Program-made: the position numbers and the translations under genes
Assembly: GCF_016634425.1 (NCBI RefSeq)
Contig: NZ_JAEPES010000003.1
Coordinates: 248,001-312,000, forward strand
DNA: 64,000 nucleotides
Direction: 5' to 3'
Origin: Lacisediminihabitans changchengi
GTDB taxonomy: Bacteria > Actinomycetota > Actinomycetes > Actinomycetales > Microbacteriaceae
In this document: positions 9,088-16,794 of the stretch, piece by piece
Position numbering within the stretch: the stretch's first letter is position 1
Layout of the letters: every line of letters starts with the position of its first letter
Notes under the pieces: generated by a model
What the model was told of the DNA's origin: nothing
Databases searched by the model: none
Seen by the model: only the letters and a program-made list of their open reading frames with translations

Positions 9088-9818
9088 TTGACGGATCGCT
9101 GACCGAATCGCCCGTCGGAGCGCCCGCTGATTCGCGGCCAACCCGATCCCGCGTGCTGGTCATCAGCGGATCTGGCATCGCGGCCATACTGCTCCTCGTG
9201 GGGGTGGGCATGGCGATGACGGCCTCGCGCAGCTGGACCGCGCGGGAGATGAATGTGCTCGAAGCCGTCAGCCGTGCACATGTCGCCGCGCTCGATGCGC
9301 TGGCACTCGCCATCAACACACTGTTCAGTCCGCGGGTCGCTGCAACGATCGTCGTGATGGTGGCGGTGATCATCTGGGTCGTCACCCGCCGGCTGCGCAC
9401 CACCGTCCAGTTCGTCGGAATCGTCTCCGGCTCGTGGCTGGGGACAGACGCGATCAAGGTACTCGTCCACCGCCCGCGCCCCGACGGAAGTCTGCTTGCT
9501 CATCCCCTCATTCACGAGGCGTCGAACAGTTATCCCAGCGGGCACACAGCGTTCGCCGCATCACTGGCGCTGACCCTGATCGTGTTGGCCCGAGGGCGCC
9601 GGTGGCAACCTGCGATCGTCGTAATCGGTGCAGCGAGTGCCGTGGTTGTTGCCTGGTCCCGGGTGTATCTGGGCGTGCACTACGTGTCGGATGTGACCGC
9701 ATCGCTGGTCTATTCCGTGGTTGTGGTGTCGACGCTGTCGGTGCTCTGGGAGCGCTTCGCCGCGACAGCTCCGGTGTGGGATCGAGCGGCTCGCAGACCG
9801 GTCTCGCGTCTCGACTGA
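9084..9818 (+). CDS. PAP2-family lipid phosphatase
   Basis: 244 residues overlapping the preceding gene by ATGA. The three phosphatase motifs are present in order: KVLVHRPRP (about 129-137), SYPSGHTAFA (about 149-158) and SRVYLGVHYVSDV (about 192-204), on about six membrane helices. Members dephosphorylate isoprenoid pyrophosphates, phosphatidate or similar lipids on the outer membrane face. Translational coupling to the TagF-GT4 fusion suggests recycling of a lipid carrier or lipid phosphate released during polymer assembly; this is inference. Confidence 0.88.
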   Translation: MIDGSLTESPVGAPADSRPTRSRVLVISGSGIAAILLLVGVGMAMTASRSWTAREMNVLEAVSRAHVAALDALALAINTLFSPRVAATIVVMVAVIIWVVTRRLRTTVQFVGIVSGSWLGTDAIKVLVHRPRPDGSLLAHPLIHEASNSYPSGHTAFAASLALTLIVLARGRRWQPAIVVIGAASAVVVAWSRVYLGVHYVSDVTASLVYSVVVVSTLSVLWERFAATAPVWDRAARRPVSRLD

Positions 9819-9837
9819 GTTCACCGGGATTCAGTCG
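9812..9837. terminator. Bidirectional hairpin enclosing both stop codons
   Basis: CGACTGA and TCAGTCG form a perfect 7-bp stem around a 12-base loop. The TGA on the left arm is the PAP2 stop; the TCA on the right arm is the complement of the stop of the small minus-strand gene. There is no U-tract. It probably ends transcription from both sides or stabilises both 3' ends. Confidence 0.45.
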
Positions 9838-10007
9838 TCGGAGAACTCGTCCGTCTCGTCGGAGTACTCGGCGAGTACCACTACGGACATCCAGCTGACG
9901 GCGAGCAGAGACCCCGCGAGGACTGCGCACGCTCCGATCAATACGGCGACCACGACTGCTCCTGACGAGACACTGGAGGCGAGCGACTGACCACTCGCCT
10001 CAGCCAC
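9831..10007 (-). CDS. Small single-helix membrane protein, hypothetical
   Basis: A 58-residue frame from GTG at 10007: a short polar N-terminus, one long hydrophobic helix (AVVVAVLIGACAVLAGSLLAV) and an acidic tail (YSDETDEFSDD). The frame stays open to 10100, but that would run into the start of the divergent phosphoesterase gene, and the sequence AGGAG lies about 20 bases before the chosen GTG, so the start is uncertain. No family was recognised. Support for a real gene comes from the hairpin that symmetrically contains this stop and the PAP2 stop. Confidence 0.4.
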   Translation of the reverse strand: MAEASGQSLASSVSSGAVVVAVLIGACAVLAGSLLAVSWMSVVVLAEYSDETDEFSDD

Positions 10008-10081
10008 GATCGTCCACTGGTTCTCAGAAACTCCTAAGGCAAGATCTCCTCTGGGGCTGCTCTGTGTGGGAGGCTCACCGC

Positions 10082-11797
10082 ATGGACGCTGCCGAAGCAC
10101 CGCAGAGTGCGAAGCCGAGTCGACGAGCCTTTCTGGGCCGGATCGCCTGGGGAGCGGCGGGACTCGCCGCCGGACTCGGGGCGGGGGTCGGCATCGGACA
10201 CAACGTCGATCGCACGCAGGATGCGGACGCGCTGGCCGAACGCCCCGCGGGAACGGGATTCGACCATCTTGTTGTTCTGGCGTTCGAGAACCGGTCCTTC
10301 GACAACCTGTTCGGCTACCTCTACTCCGACCACGGCTATCCGCTACCTGCCGGGCAGAGGTTCGAGGGTCTGGCTGCGAAAGTACATTCGAACTCGGCTC
10401 CCGACGGAACTCGCGTCGAGGCGCATCCTTATTCGGGGCCCACCGACGAGATCATGAGCAGCCCGTCTCCCAATGCCGGGGAGGAGTACCCGCACATCAA
10501 CACCCAGCTCTTCGGAATCGTGCGCCCGGCCAGTAACGCCCACGCCGTGACCCCGGTAGCTCCATATAACGCCCCGGGGCCGGGTGCACAGCCGACCATG
10601 AGCGGGTTTGTGACCGATTTCATCAACAACCACCGGGCGAAGACCGGGGTCGAGCTCACCGAAGCCGAATACAGCGTCATCATGGGCTCGTTCACTCCGG
10701 CGATGCTGCCCGTGTTTTCGACCCTCGCGAAGAACTTCGCGATCTACGACCATTGGCATGCGCCCGTGCCGACCCAGACCTTCGCGAACCGCTCGTTCAT
10801 GCACGCATCCACCTCCAACGGCTTCGTGGAGAACAAAGGAGCGGGCGGTTTCGGCAAATGGATCGACCCGGCGCTGAACGATGCGCCGACGATCTTCAAT
10901 CGCCTGGATGATGCCGGGCTGAGCTGGGCCGTCTACTTCGACGAGAGCCAGCTCATCTCGTTAACCGGGCTCATCCACGCGCCGGTGCTGGAACCGTTCT
11001 GGAAGACGCACTTCCGCACGATGACGCAGTTCCATGATGACGTGGCGGGAGGAACTCTCCCGGTCTACAGCTTCATCGAACCCCGCATGATCTACAACCA
11101 CAACGACATGCACCCGGGTACCGGCGCCATCACGGCGCAGACCATTGATGGCAAGGTCGTCACGGGAAGCGGAGTTTCCGATGCCCGAGCTGGAGAGGTT
11201 CTGCTCCACGAGATCTACACCTCGATCAAAACGAGCGCCTCGGCGAAGGGGTCGAACGCGGTGAACACCATGCTGGTGGTCACCTTTGACGAGACGGGTG
11301 GTACCTACGATCACGTGCCACCGCCCGCTGCCATCCCTCCGGGCGATGGAAAGGTGGGAGAGCTCGGCTTCGGCTTCGACCGCTTGGGTGTTCGAGTGCC
11401 CGCTCTGGTGATCTCGGCGTACACCGCCGCGGGCACCGTTATTCACGACGAGATGCATCACGGTGCGATCCCCAGCACTCTGTGTAGTCAATACGGTCTC
11501 CCTCGTCTCACCGACCGGGACAAGGGCGCGACCACTTTGCACAATGCCGCGACGCTCCCCTCCGCGCGGCAGCCATCGTCGTGGCCGACGACGACAGCTC
11601 ACTACGTTCCGGGAAACCCCGAAACGCTCGGACCGGCCCACGGTTCTAACGCGGTGCACCCGCTGAGCGCTCCCGCGGTCGGACTTCTGGGGGTGCTGCT
11701 GGCCAAGTACGGGCAACCTGGCGATCCGATTCCGAAGACCTACGCGGATGCATCAGAGCTGTTGGAGAAGCACGGCCGTGAGCTTTTCGGGACGTGA
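10082..11797 (+). CDS. Tat-exported phosphoesterase (phospholipase C / AcpA-type acid phosphatase)
   Basis: 571 residues. The ATG at 10082 is preceded by GGGAGG at normal spacing, which fixes the start. The N-terminus carries a twin-arginine signal, SRRAFLGR followed by a glycine/alanine-rich hydrophobic stretch, so the enzyme is folded before export. The mature part begins with FDHLVVLAFENRSFDNLFGY; the ENRSFD motif marks the phosphoesterase family of bacterial phospholipases C and AcpA. DETGGTYDHVPPP near residue 405 is the second metal/active-site block. Substrate could be phospholipid or teichoic-acid-type phosphodiester. It ends convergently with apbE, ten bases apart. Confidence 0.85.
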   Translation: MDAAEAPQSAKPSRRAFLGRIAWGAAGLAAGLGAGVGIGHNVDRTQDADALAERPAGTGFDHLVVLAFENRSFDNLFGYLYSDHGYPLPAGQRFEGLAAKVHSNSAPDGTRVEAHPYSGPTDEIMSSPSPNAGEEYPHINTQLFGIVRPASNAHAVTPVAPYNAPGPGAQPTMSGFVTDFINNHRAKTGVELTEAEYSVIMGSFTPAMLPVFSTLAKNFAIYDHWHAPVPTQTFANRSFMHASTSNGFVENKGAGGFGKWIDPALNDAPTIFNRLDDAGLSWAVYFDESQLISLTGLIHAPVLEPFWKTHFRTMTQFHDDVAGGTLPVYSFIEPRMIYNHNDMHPGTGAITAQTIDGKVVTGSGVSDARAGEVLLHEIYTSIKTSASAKGSNAVNTMLVVTFDETGGTYDHVPPPAAIPPGDGKVGELGFGFDRLGVRVPALVISAYTAAGTVIHDEMHHGAIPSTLCSQYGLPRLTDRDKGATTLHNAATLPSARQPSSWPTTTAHYVPGNPETLGPAHGSNAVHPLSAPAVGLLGVLLAKYGQPGDPIPKTYADASELLEKHGRELFGT

Positions 11798-11810
11798 GAG
11801 CGGGCTCTCA
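11795..11810. terminator. Palindrome built from two facing stop codons
   Basis: TGAGAGCGGGCTCTCA is an inverted repeat with 7-bp arms. Its first three bases are the stop of the phosphoesterase gene and its last three the complement of the ApbE stop. As RNA it folds as GAGAG/CTCTC around CGGG or a tighter loop. It is a candidate bidirectional terminator without U-tracts. Confidence 0.45.
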
Positions 11811-12557
11811 GGTGCGAGCGGCCAGAGCGTTTCTCATCCCGGGGGTCATGGACAACTCGCCAGATCTCGTGACGGTGAGGACATCGATGTCCCAGTTCGC
11901 CGTGGCGATGTCCCGGAATGCCTCGCCGCCGGAGAGGATCGCGGTGGCGAGGACGTCTGCCGTGATGATGTCATCCGCTGCTACCGAGACCTGAACGAAG
12001 TCACGGTCAGAATCGGCCTGCGTGCGCCACACGTGCTCGCCTCGCTCCATCACGCCCGAGGTGGCGATGGCGCGACGGGGTTCGCTAAGGGCGACCACAC
12101 AGAGAATCGAGGTGCGGTCGACCGGGTCGACGATGCCGATCTGCCATGCGCCCGAGTCTGGCGTTCCGGCGACCTGAACGTCGCCACCGACATTCAGGCA
12201 CCACCGGTCGAATCCTCGATCGATGAGTTCCACCCCGGCATCGCGGATGGCGATGGCCTTGACGATTCCATCCAGATCGATGACGCCGTCGGGGCGGTGC
12301 GGAGTGAATGCTCCGCCGGTTGCCGATCGCCACTCGAGCGCCCTGTCATAGACAGAGCGCACCGCGGGGCTCGACTGCGTCAACAGTTGTTCGCCGCGGG
12401 CGATGCGGCTCAATTCCGAGTCGTCACGATAGAGCGAGAATGTCTCCTCCAAGCGGTCGAACGCTCCGCGGACAGCGGCCACGTCGCCGGCACCAACCGA
12501 CGCACCCGGCACCTCGATCGACGCGACGGTGCCCATCGTCTCGAGGGTGACGATCAC
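11808..12557 (-). CDS. apbE: FAD:protein FMN transferase (ApbE)
   Basis: 249 residues from a GTG overlapping the stop of the FMN-binding protein gene (GTGA). Family blocks: TMGTVASIEVPG at the N-terminus, FDRLEETFSLYRDDSELSRI, the segment IDLDGIVKAIAI (usual form DLGGIAKG), CLNVGGDVQVAGTP and ATSGVMERGEHV near the end. ApbE moves FMN from FAD onto a Ser/Thr of partner proteins outside the membrane. No signal peptide is visible, as in many actinobacterial members, so the site of action is uncertain. The substrate is almost certainly the product of the preceding gene, which carries the target motif. Confidence 0.85.
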   Translation of the reverse strand: MIVTLETMGTVASIEVPGASVGAGDVAAVRGAFDRLEETFSLYRDDSELSRIARGEQLLTQSSPAVRSVYDRALEWRSATGGAFTPHRPDGVIDLDGIVKAIAIRDAGVELIDRGFDRWCLNVGGDVQVAGTPDSGAWQIGIVDPVDRTSILCVVALSEPRRAIATSGVMERGEHVWRTQADSDRDFVQVSVAADDIITADVLATAILSGGEAFRDIATANWDIDVLTVTRSGELSMTPGMRNALAART

Positions 12558-13054
12558 AGCCCCGCCTTGTCGATCGCGGACTGCACCGAGCTCAGATAGG
12601 CGTCGCTCGTATAGGTTGCTCCGCTCACCGAATCGACCTGTGCGGATTGCGACGAGATCACTTCGGAGCGCAGAGTCGGTGCGGCGCGATTGCTGATCTG
12701 TACGGACCGACCTCCCTGATCGGTGAGGTGCAGTGCCTTGACGTCGGTGATCTTGCCATTGGCGACGACGATCTCCACCTGGACGTTGCCATAGCGCGTC
12801 GACTGTACGGCCCCGGCGAAGGTACCGCTCGATGGATTTGGAGCCGCCGCACTTGGCGAGGGAGACGACGAAGGAACCGGTGAAGCGGATGACGTCGGTG
12901 ACGCGGCGCTCGGCGTTCCCGTCGAGGTCGTGCTCGTCGCCGGGATCGCCGCCTGCGCCGCGAACGTGTGGGCGGCAGCCGATCCGAACTGCCAACCGAT
13001 ACCGAGGATCGCCGCCGAAGCGAAGATGCCTCCCAGAGTTGCTCGTACGCTCAC
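12554..13054 (-). CDS. FMN-binding domain protein, predicted ApbE substrate
   Basis: 166 residues. An N-terminal membrane anchor or signal (about 6-32) leads to a low-complexity Ser/Pro/Thr/Ala linker (about 38-77), then a compact FMN-binding domain. It ends with DSVSGATYTS; SGAT at 144-147 is the ApbE flavinylation motif, so FMN should be linked to Thr147 by a phosphoester bond. It overlaps both neighbours (GTGA at each end), so the three-gene unit is translationally coupled. Expected role: a surface-tethered electron carrier taking electrons from the membrane oxidoreductase encoded upstream. Confidence 0.85.
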   Translation of the reverse strand: MSVRATLGGIFASAAILGIGWQFGSAAAHTFAAQAAIPATSTTSTGTPSAASPTSSASPVPSSSPSPSAAAPNPSSGTFAGAVQSTRYGNVQVEIVVANGKITDVKALHLTDQGGRSVQISNRAAPTLRSEVISSQSAQVDSVSGATYTSDAYLSSVQSAIDKAGL

Positions 13055-14466
13055 CAGTCAAACCTTTCCGTGTGAAGTTGATGCGAGGGGATGCCGCTGC
13101 TCACGGCTTCGGCTTCGACGAGGTCGAGCCAGGCCGTCGGGCCACAGACATAGAGGTCGGACTCGTGTAATTCGGGAAAGATGCTCTTCAGCGTGACGCC
13201 GCGCTGATCGTCCTGCGCGGGCATCCATCCGCGGGAGCCCGTCGAGCGACGACCGACCATCGTGTACACCGTCGCCCCTTTTCGCCGCGCCAGCTCGATG
13301 ACCTCGTCCCAGAGGTAGGTCTCCTCTGTGGTCGATGCTCGGAGCAGGATCGTGGCCTCCCCCGGGCGGATGTCGGAATCTTCGAGGAACGCGCGCACGG
13401 GGGTGATTCCGATTCCAGCCACGGCGATGGCCAGCTTCGGGGCGGTGCGTCCCGCATCCGTGAAGATCCCATACGGACCCTCGAACCAGACCGCGGTCCC
13501 GACGGGAACACGACTGATGGCGTTGCTGCCGGTGCCCAGATTGCGCACGGTGATCCTGGCCGTGGCGTCGCTCGGCAGCGACGACAGGGAGATCGGGTGG
13601 GAATGCCACCAGGTGCGGCCGGTCCAGAATCGCCAGATGAAGAACTGACCTCCAGCCGAATGCAGCGATCGCAGCCGTCGTCCGGACATGTCTATCGAGA
13701 CGACCCCGGGTGCGATCTGCGTGATCGACCGTACGCGCAGCCGATGGCGGATGCTCGAGATGAGCGGCTCTGCGAACCGGAAGGTCGCGATCGAGCCGAA
13801 GGCGATGATGTACAACGCGAGCCAGTAGGCACGCTCGAAGGTGCCACCGGCGAGGATGCCACCGACACTGAGCTGATGCGGCACAGCGACGAGTACAGCG
13901 ATGTAGCTGAGGAGGTGCACGAGGTGCCAGCCCTCGTAACTGAATTTGCGCCTGACAGCGACCAGGGAGGTGATGACCACGGCTATGAGTAGGCCGATGC
14001 CGATGAAGGCGAGTGGCAGATCCGGTATCGCCAGCATGGGGGCGATTTCAGCGATCGGGTTGATGCCCGAGGCCATTCCGTAGCCGATGATCAGCAAGAC
14101 CGCGTGGGCAAGGAGCAGATAGAGAGCTGGCTTGCCGAGCGAGCGGTGCACGGCGATTGCCCGATCGTGGCCTACGGTGCGGTCGATGATCGGGATCCTC
14201 GCCGCCAAGACGATCATCACGAGAATGAAATCGGTACCGATCAGCCCGGCGATGATTCCCACGCTGGTGATGGCATCGCTCACCGTCCCGAATTTTCCGG
14301 CTCCGCCATAGGCGAGGAACAGGGCCAGTGCCGCGGCCGCGGAAGCCCAGAGAGCGGCGACCATCGCATCCGACCGTCGCATCCGTCGGCGATAGTCCCG
14401 CCGGTGGTCGGGAGTGTCCTGCATGGCACGGCTCCCGAGTCGAGGCTCTGGTGTGGTGACGTTCAC
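13051..14466 (-). CDS. Ferric-reductase-like membrane flavocytochrome
   Basis: 471 residues. The N-terminal half has about six membrane helices in the ferric reductase transmembrane arrangement, with paired histidines (HRSLGKPALYLLLAHAVLL and WHLVHLLSYIAVLVAVPHQ) suited to bind haem b. The C-terminal half is a ferredoxin-reductase module: WWHSHPISLSSLPSD for flavin, GPYGIFTD, then AVAGIGITPVRAFLED and LYVCGPTAWLD for NAD(P)H. It moves electrons from NAD(P)H across the membrane. GGAAGGAG precedes the GTG start. With the FMN-binding protein and ApbE it forms an extracytoplasmic electron-transfer unit. Confidence 0.85.
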   Translation of the reverse strand: MNVTTPEPRLGSRAMQDTPDHRRDYRRRMRRSDAMVAALWASAAAALALFLAYGGAGKFGTVSDAITSVGIIAGLIGTDFILVMIVLAARIPIIDRTVGHDRAIAVHRSLGKPALYLLLAHAVLLIIGYGMASGINPIAEIAPMLAIPDLPLAFIGIGLLIAVVITSLVAVRRKFSYEGWHLVHLLSYIAVLVAVPHQLSVGGILAGGTFERAYWLALYIIAFGSIATFRFAEPLISSIRHRLRVRSITQIAPGVVSIDMSGRRLRSLHSAGGQFFIWRFWTGRTWWHSHPISLSSLPSDATARITVRNLGTGSNAISRVPVGTAVWFEGPYGIFTDAGRTAPKLAIAVAGIGITPVRAFLEDSDIRPGEATILLRASTTEETYLWDEVIELARRKGATVYTMVGRRSTGSRGWMPAQDDQRGVTLKSIFPELHESDLYVCGPTAWLDLVEAEAVSSGIPSHQLHTERFDW

Positions 14467-14547
14467 GATCGCTCCTTCCCCACTCAGCTAACGTTCACGA
14501 TTTGATAAGAATCGCGGAGCGTCCTTTGCAGAGACCGTGAAGAGGCC

Positions 14548-14563
14548 CTCTCACGAACGAGAG
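14548..14563 (-). terminator. Small hairpin after the kinase gene
   Basis: CTCTC and GAGAG flank a six-base loop just downstream of the kinase stop. The stem is short and no U-tract follows, so this is a weak terminator candidate separating the two-component pair from the ferric reductase operon. Confidence 0.25.
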
Positions 14564-14566
14564 TTC

Positions 14567-15916
14567 TTACATGTTGGGCAGACGGACCTCGGCGATCAGG
14601 CCCGGATGCGCGTTCGTCAGGGTGACCGTGCCCCCCGCTGCGTCGACGATTGCTTTCACCAGCGCAAGACCAAGACCGGCGCCACCGTCCCCTGTGCGGG
14701 ATGCATCGGCGCGCGAGAAACGGTCGAAGGCGCGAGGGATGAACGGATCCGGCATCCCCGGTCCATCGTCGGCGATCGACAACGCGAGAGTGTCATCGGT
14801 CTGCGTGAGCGTGATCTCGATTGCTCCAGAGTCACCCGCAGCCGCGATTGCGTTCCCGGCCAGGTTGTCGACGATCCGTCCAAAATCGCCGGCCGATATG
14901 GGAAACATCGCTGCGGGCTCACGAGTGACGGCCGAGAACGAGACATCGATGCCCTTCGCCAGCGCGAGTAGTCGCGTCCGGTCCACGCCCTCCATCGCCT
15001 CGGAAACAAGCTCATCCGCGCTGGTCGGCTCGAGTTTAGCCTCCGCCGATTCGGTGCGAGACAGTGCCAAGAGGTTCGACGCAAGCGACGACAACCGATC
15101 GACGGAGCGCTGGGCGGTGACGATCTGCGCCGGGAGCGCTGCCGGATCGGCGAAGTCGCGATGAGCGAGTTCGAGTTGCGTTTTGAGCGCCGCGAGCGGT
15201 GTTCTGAGTTCATGGGCGGCATCCGAGACCATCTGCTTTTCGCGAGTGTTGGATCGCCTGACCCGCTCGAGGAACGCGTTCAAGGTCGCGGCCAGGGCCG
15301 CTATCTCGTCGTTCGCCTCGCCTAACGGGAGGTCGACGGCGCCTTCAGTCGCACTGAGATTCTCGGCCTGCATGCGCATGCGGCTGACAGGACGCAGGGC
15401 AGCGGATGCGAGTAACCATGATGCAGCGCCGAACAGGATCACCAGAGCACCCGCTCCGACGATGAGCCCGTGGTCCAACCGCTCCATGGCGAACTGACTT
15501 GCGGCCTCGCTACGTGCTGCCCATAGCGACCAGGTACCCTCCGGTGTGGTAACCGTCTTGCCCACGAGAACGAAATCCGACCCCTCGCCCGCAGCGACGA
15601 AGTCCTCGTTCCCGCCGAGACGGTGCTCGAGGGTTTCACGGATGTCGTGAGGCATGGTGTCGAGCTCAACTCGGCCTTGGGGGTTTCGGATGTACACCAG
15701 CGAGCCTTTTGCCGAATCGTCGACGAGGCCGTCCGGGTTATTTCGGATCTCTGCCGCAAATGAAGTGAGGTCACCGGCCGCGAGCGACTGATTCGACGAC
15801 ATCAGGATCGAAGAGATCTCCAGCCGAACGACCACGAGAGTCGCCCCGAATAACAGGATCGCGAAGGCCACGCTTCCGAGAGTGATTCGCCACCTGATCG
15901 ACAGTCTTTTGAACAT
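14567..15916 (-). CDS. Sensor histidine kinase with extracytoplasmic domain
   Basis: 449 residues. Helix 1 (about 12-30) and helix 2 (about 151-172) bracket a sensor domain of about 120 residues. A HAMP segment follows (about 175-225), then the phosphoacceptor box MVSDAAHELRTPLAALK with His235, and an ATPase domain with AGNAIAAAGDSG, ADDGPGMPD and GGAGLGLALVKAIVDAAGG. It starts three bases after the regulator stop, so the pair is one operon. Signal is unknown. It lies directly upstream of the ferric reductase operon on the same strand and might control it. Confidence 0.9.
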   Translation of the reverse strand: MFKRLSIRWRITLGSVAFAILLFGATLVVVRLEISSILMSSNQSLAAGDLTSFAAEIRNNPDGLVDDSAKGSLVYIRNPQGRVELDTMPHDIRETLEHRLGGNEDFVAAGEGSDFVLVGKTVTTPEGTWSLWAARSEAASQFAMERLDHGLIVGAGALVILFGAASWLLASAALRPVSRMRMQAENLSATEGAVDLPLGEANDEIAALAATLNAFLERVRRSNTREKQMVSDAAHELRTPLAALKTQLELAHRDFADPAALPAQIVTAQRSVDRLSSLASNLLALSRTESAEAKLEPTSADELVSEAMEGVDRTRLLALAKGIDVSFSAVTREPAAMFPISAGDFGRIVDNLAGNAIAAAGDSGAIEITLTQTDDTLALSIADDGPGMPDPFIPRAFDRFSRADASRTGDGGAGLGLALVKAIVDAAGGTVTLTNAHPGLIAEVRLPNM

Positions 15917-15919
15917 CGG

Positions 15920-16621
15920 TCAGACGCCTTCTCGAGCGCGGAGTTCATAGCCGATGCCGCGAACTGTGCGGATGATGACGTCGGCCGACGTGGATTCGAG
16001 CTTGCGGCGCACGTACTTGATGTACTGATCCACGATCGTCGGATCGATGTTGTTAATGGTTCCCCAGACCTCCTCGAGGATCTCGGCTCGACTCACCGCA
16101 CGGTCGATGTGCACTATCAGGAAGCGGAGTAGGAGAAATTCCTTCGTGCTGAAAGAGATCGAGGCATTTGCGACCGACGCGCGCATAGTTGCCGTATCCA
16201 GCGAAACGTTTCCCGCGACAACCACGATTTTCGGTGCGGCTGAATCCCGTCGAACCAGTGCGCGAACCCTGGCCGCGAATTCTGCGAAGGCGAATGGCTT
16301 GGTGAGGTAGTCATCCGCTCCGGAGTCCAGGCCGAAGACACGATCTTCGATGGCGTCGCGCGCGGTGACGAGAAGCACCGGAAGGGAGTTGCCGTGATTG
16401 CGCAGGTGTCTGCAGACTTCGAAACCGGTCATCTCGGGCATCATCACGTCGATCGTCGCGGCAGCGAATGTCCCGCTCGCGGCGGCCATGAGGGCGTCCA
16501 TTCCGTTGGTGACGACCGTCACCTCGTATCCCTCCGCCCGCAAGCCCTTCGCGACGAGGTCGCTCATCTCGTGGTCGTCCTCGACCACAAGGATGCGTGA
16601 CGTCGAGCTGTTTGCGACCAT
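15920..16621 (-). CDS. OmpR-family response regulator
   Basis: 233 residues starting at ATG 16621, which has AGGGA just upstream; the frame is open for 12 more codons. Receiver: EDD at 14-16, phosphoacceptor Asp58 in TIDVMMPE, and Lys in LTKPFAFAE. The C-terminal winged helix shows FSTKEFLLLRFLIVHIDRAVSR and IVDQYIKYVRRKL plus VIIRTVRGIGYELR. It is encoded with, and should be phosphorylated by, the following kinase. Targets are not shown by the sequence. Confidence 0.9.
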   Translation of the reverse strand: MVANSSTSRILVVEDDHEMSDLVAKGLRAEGYEVTVVTNGMDALMAAASGTFAAATIDVMMPEMTGFEVCRHLRNHGNSLPVLLVTARDAIEDRVFGLDSGADDYLTKPFAFAEFAARVRALVRRDSAAPKIVVVAGNVSLDTATMRASVANASISFSTKEFLLLRFLIVHIDRAVSRAEILEEVWGTINNIDPTIVDQYIKYVRRKLESTSADVIIRTVRGIGYELRAREGV

Positions 16622-16794
16622 AGTCCCTGCAGTTCCGTATGGGGGGTGACACGACACTAGACCATCGTCATGCTCGACTGGCCGTCCGCCCTTTCGTGAA
16701 CCACTGGGTGGGTGGATTCACGAACTGATTGGTCGCGTGTTGTCGCGACGGAAGAGTAGTACACATTCCAGGGTCGAACCGGTCGCTAGGACCC

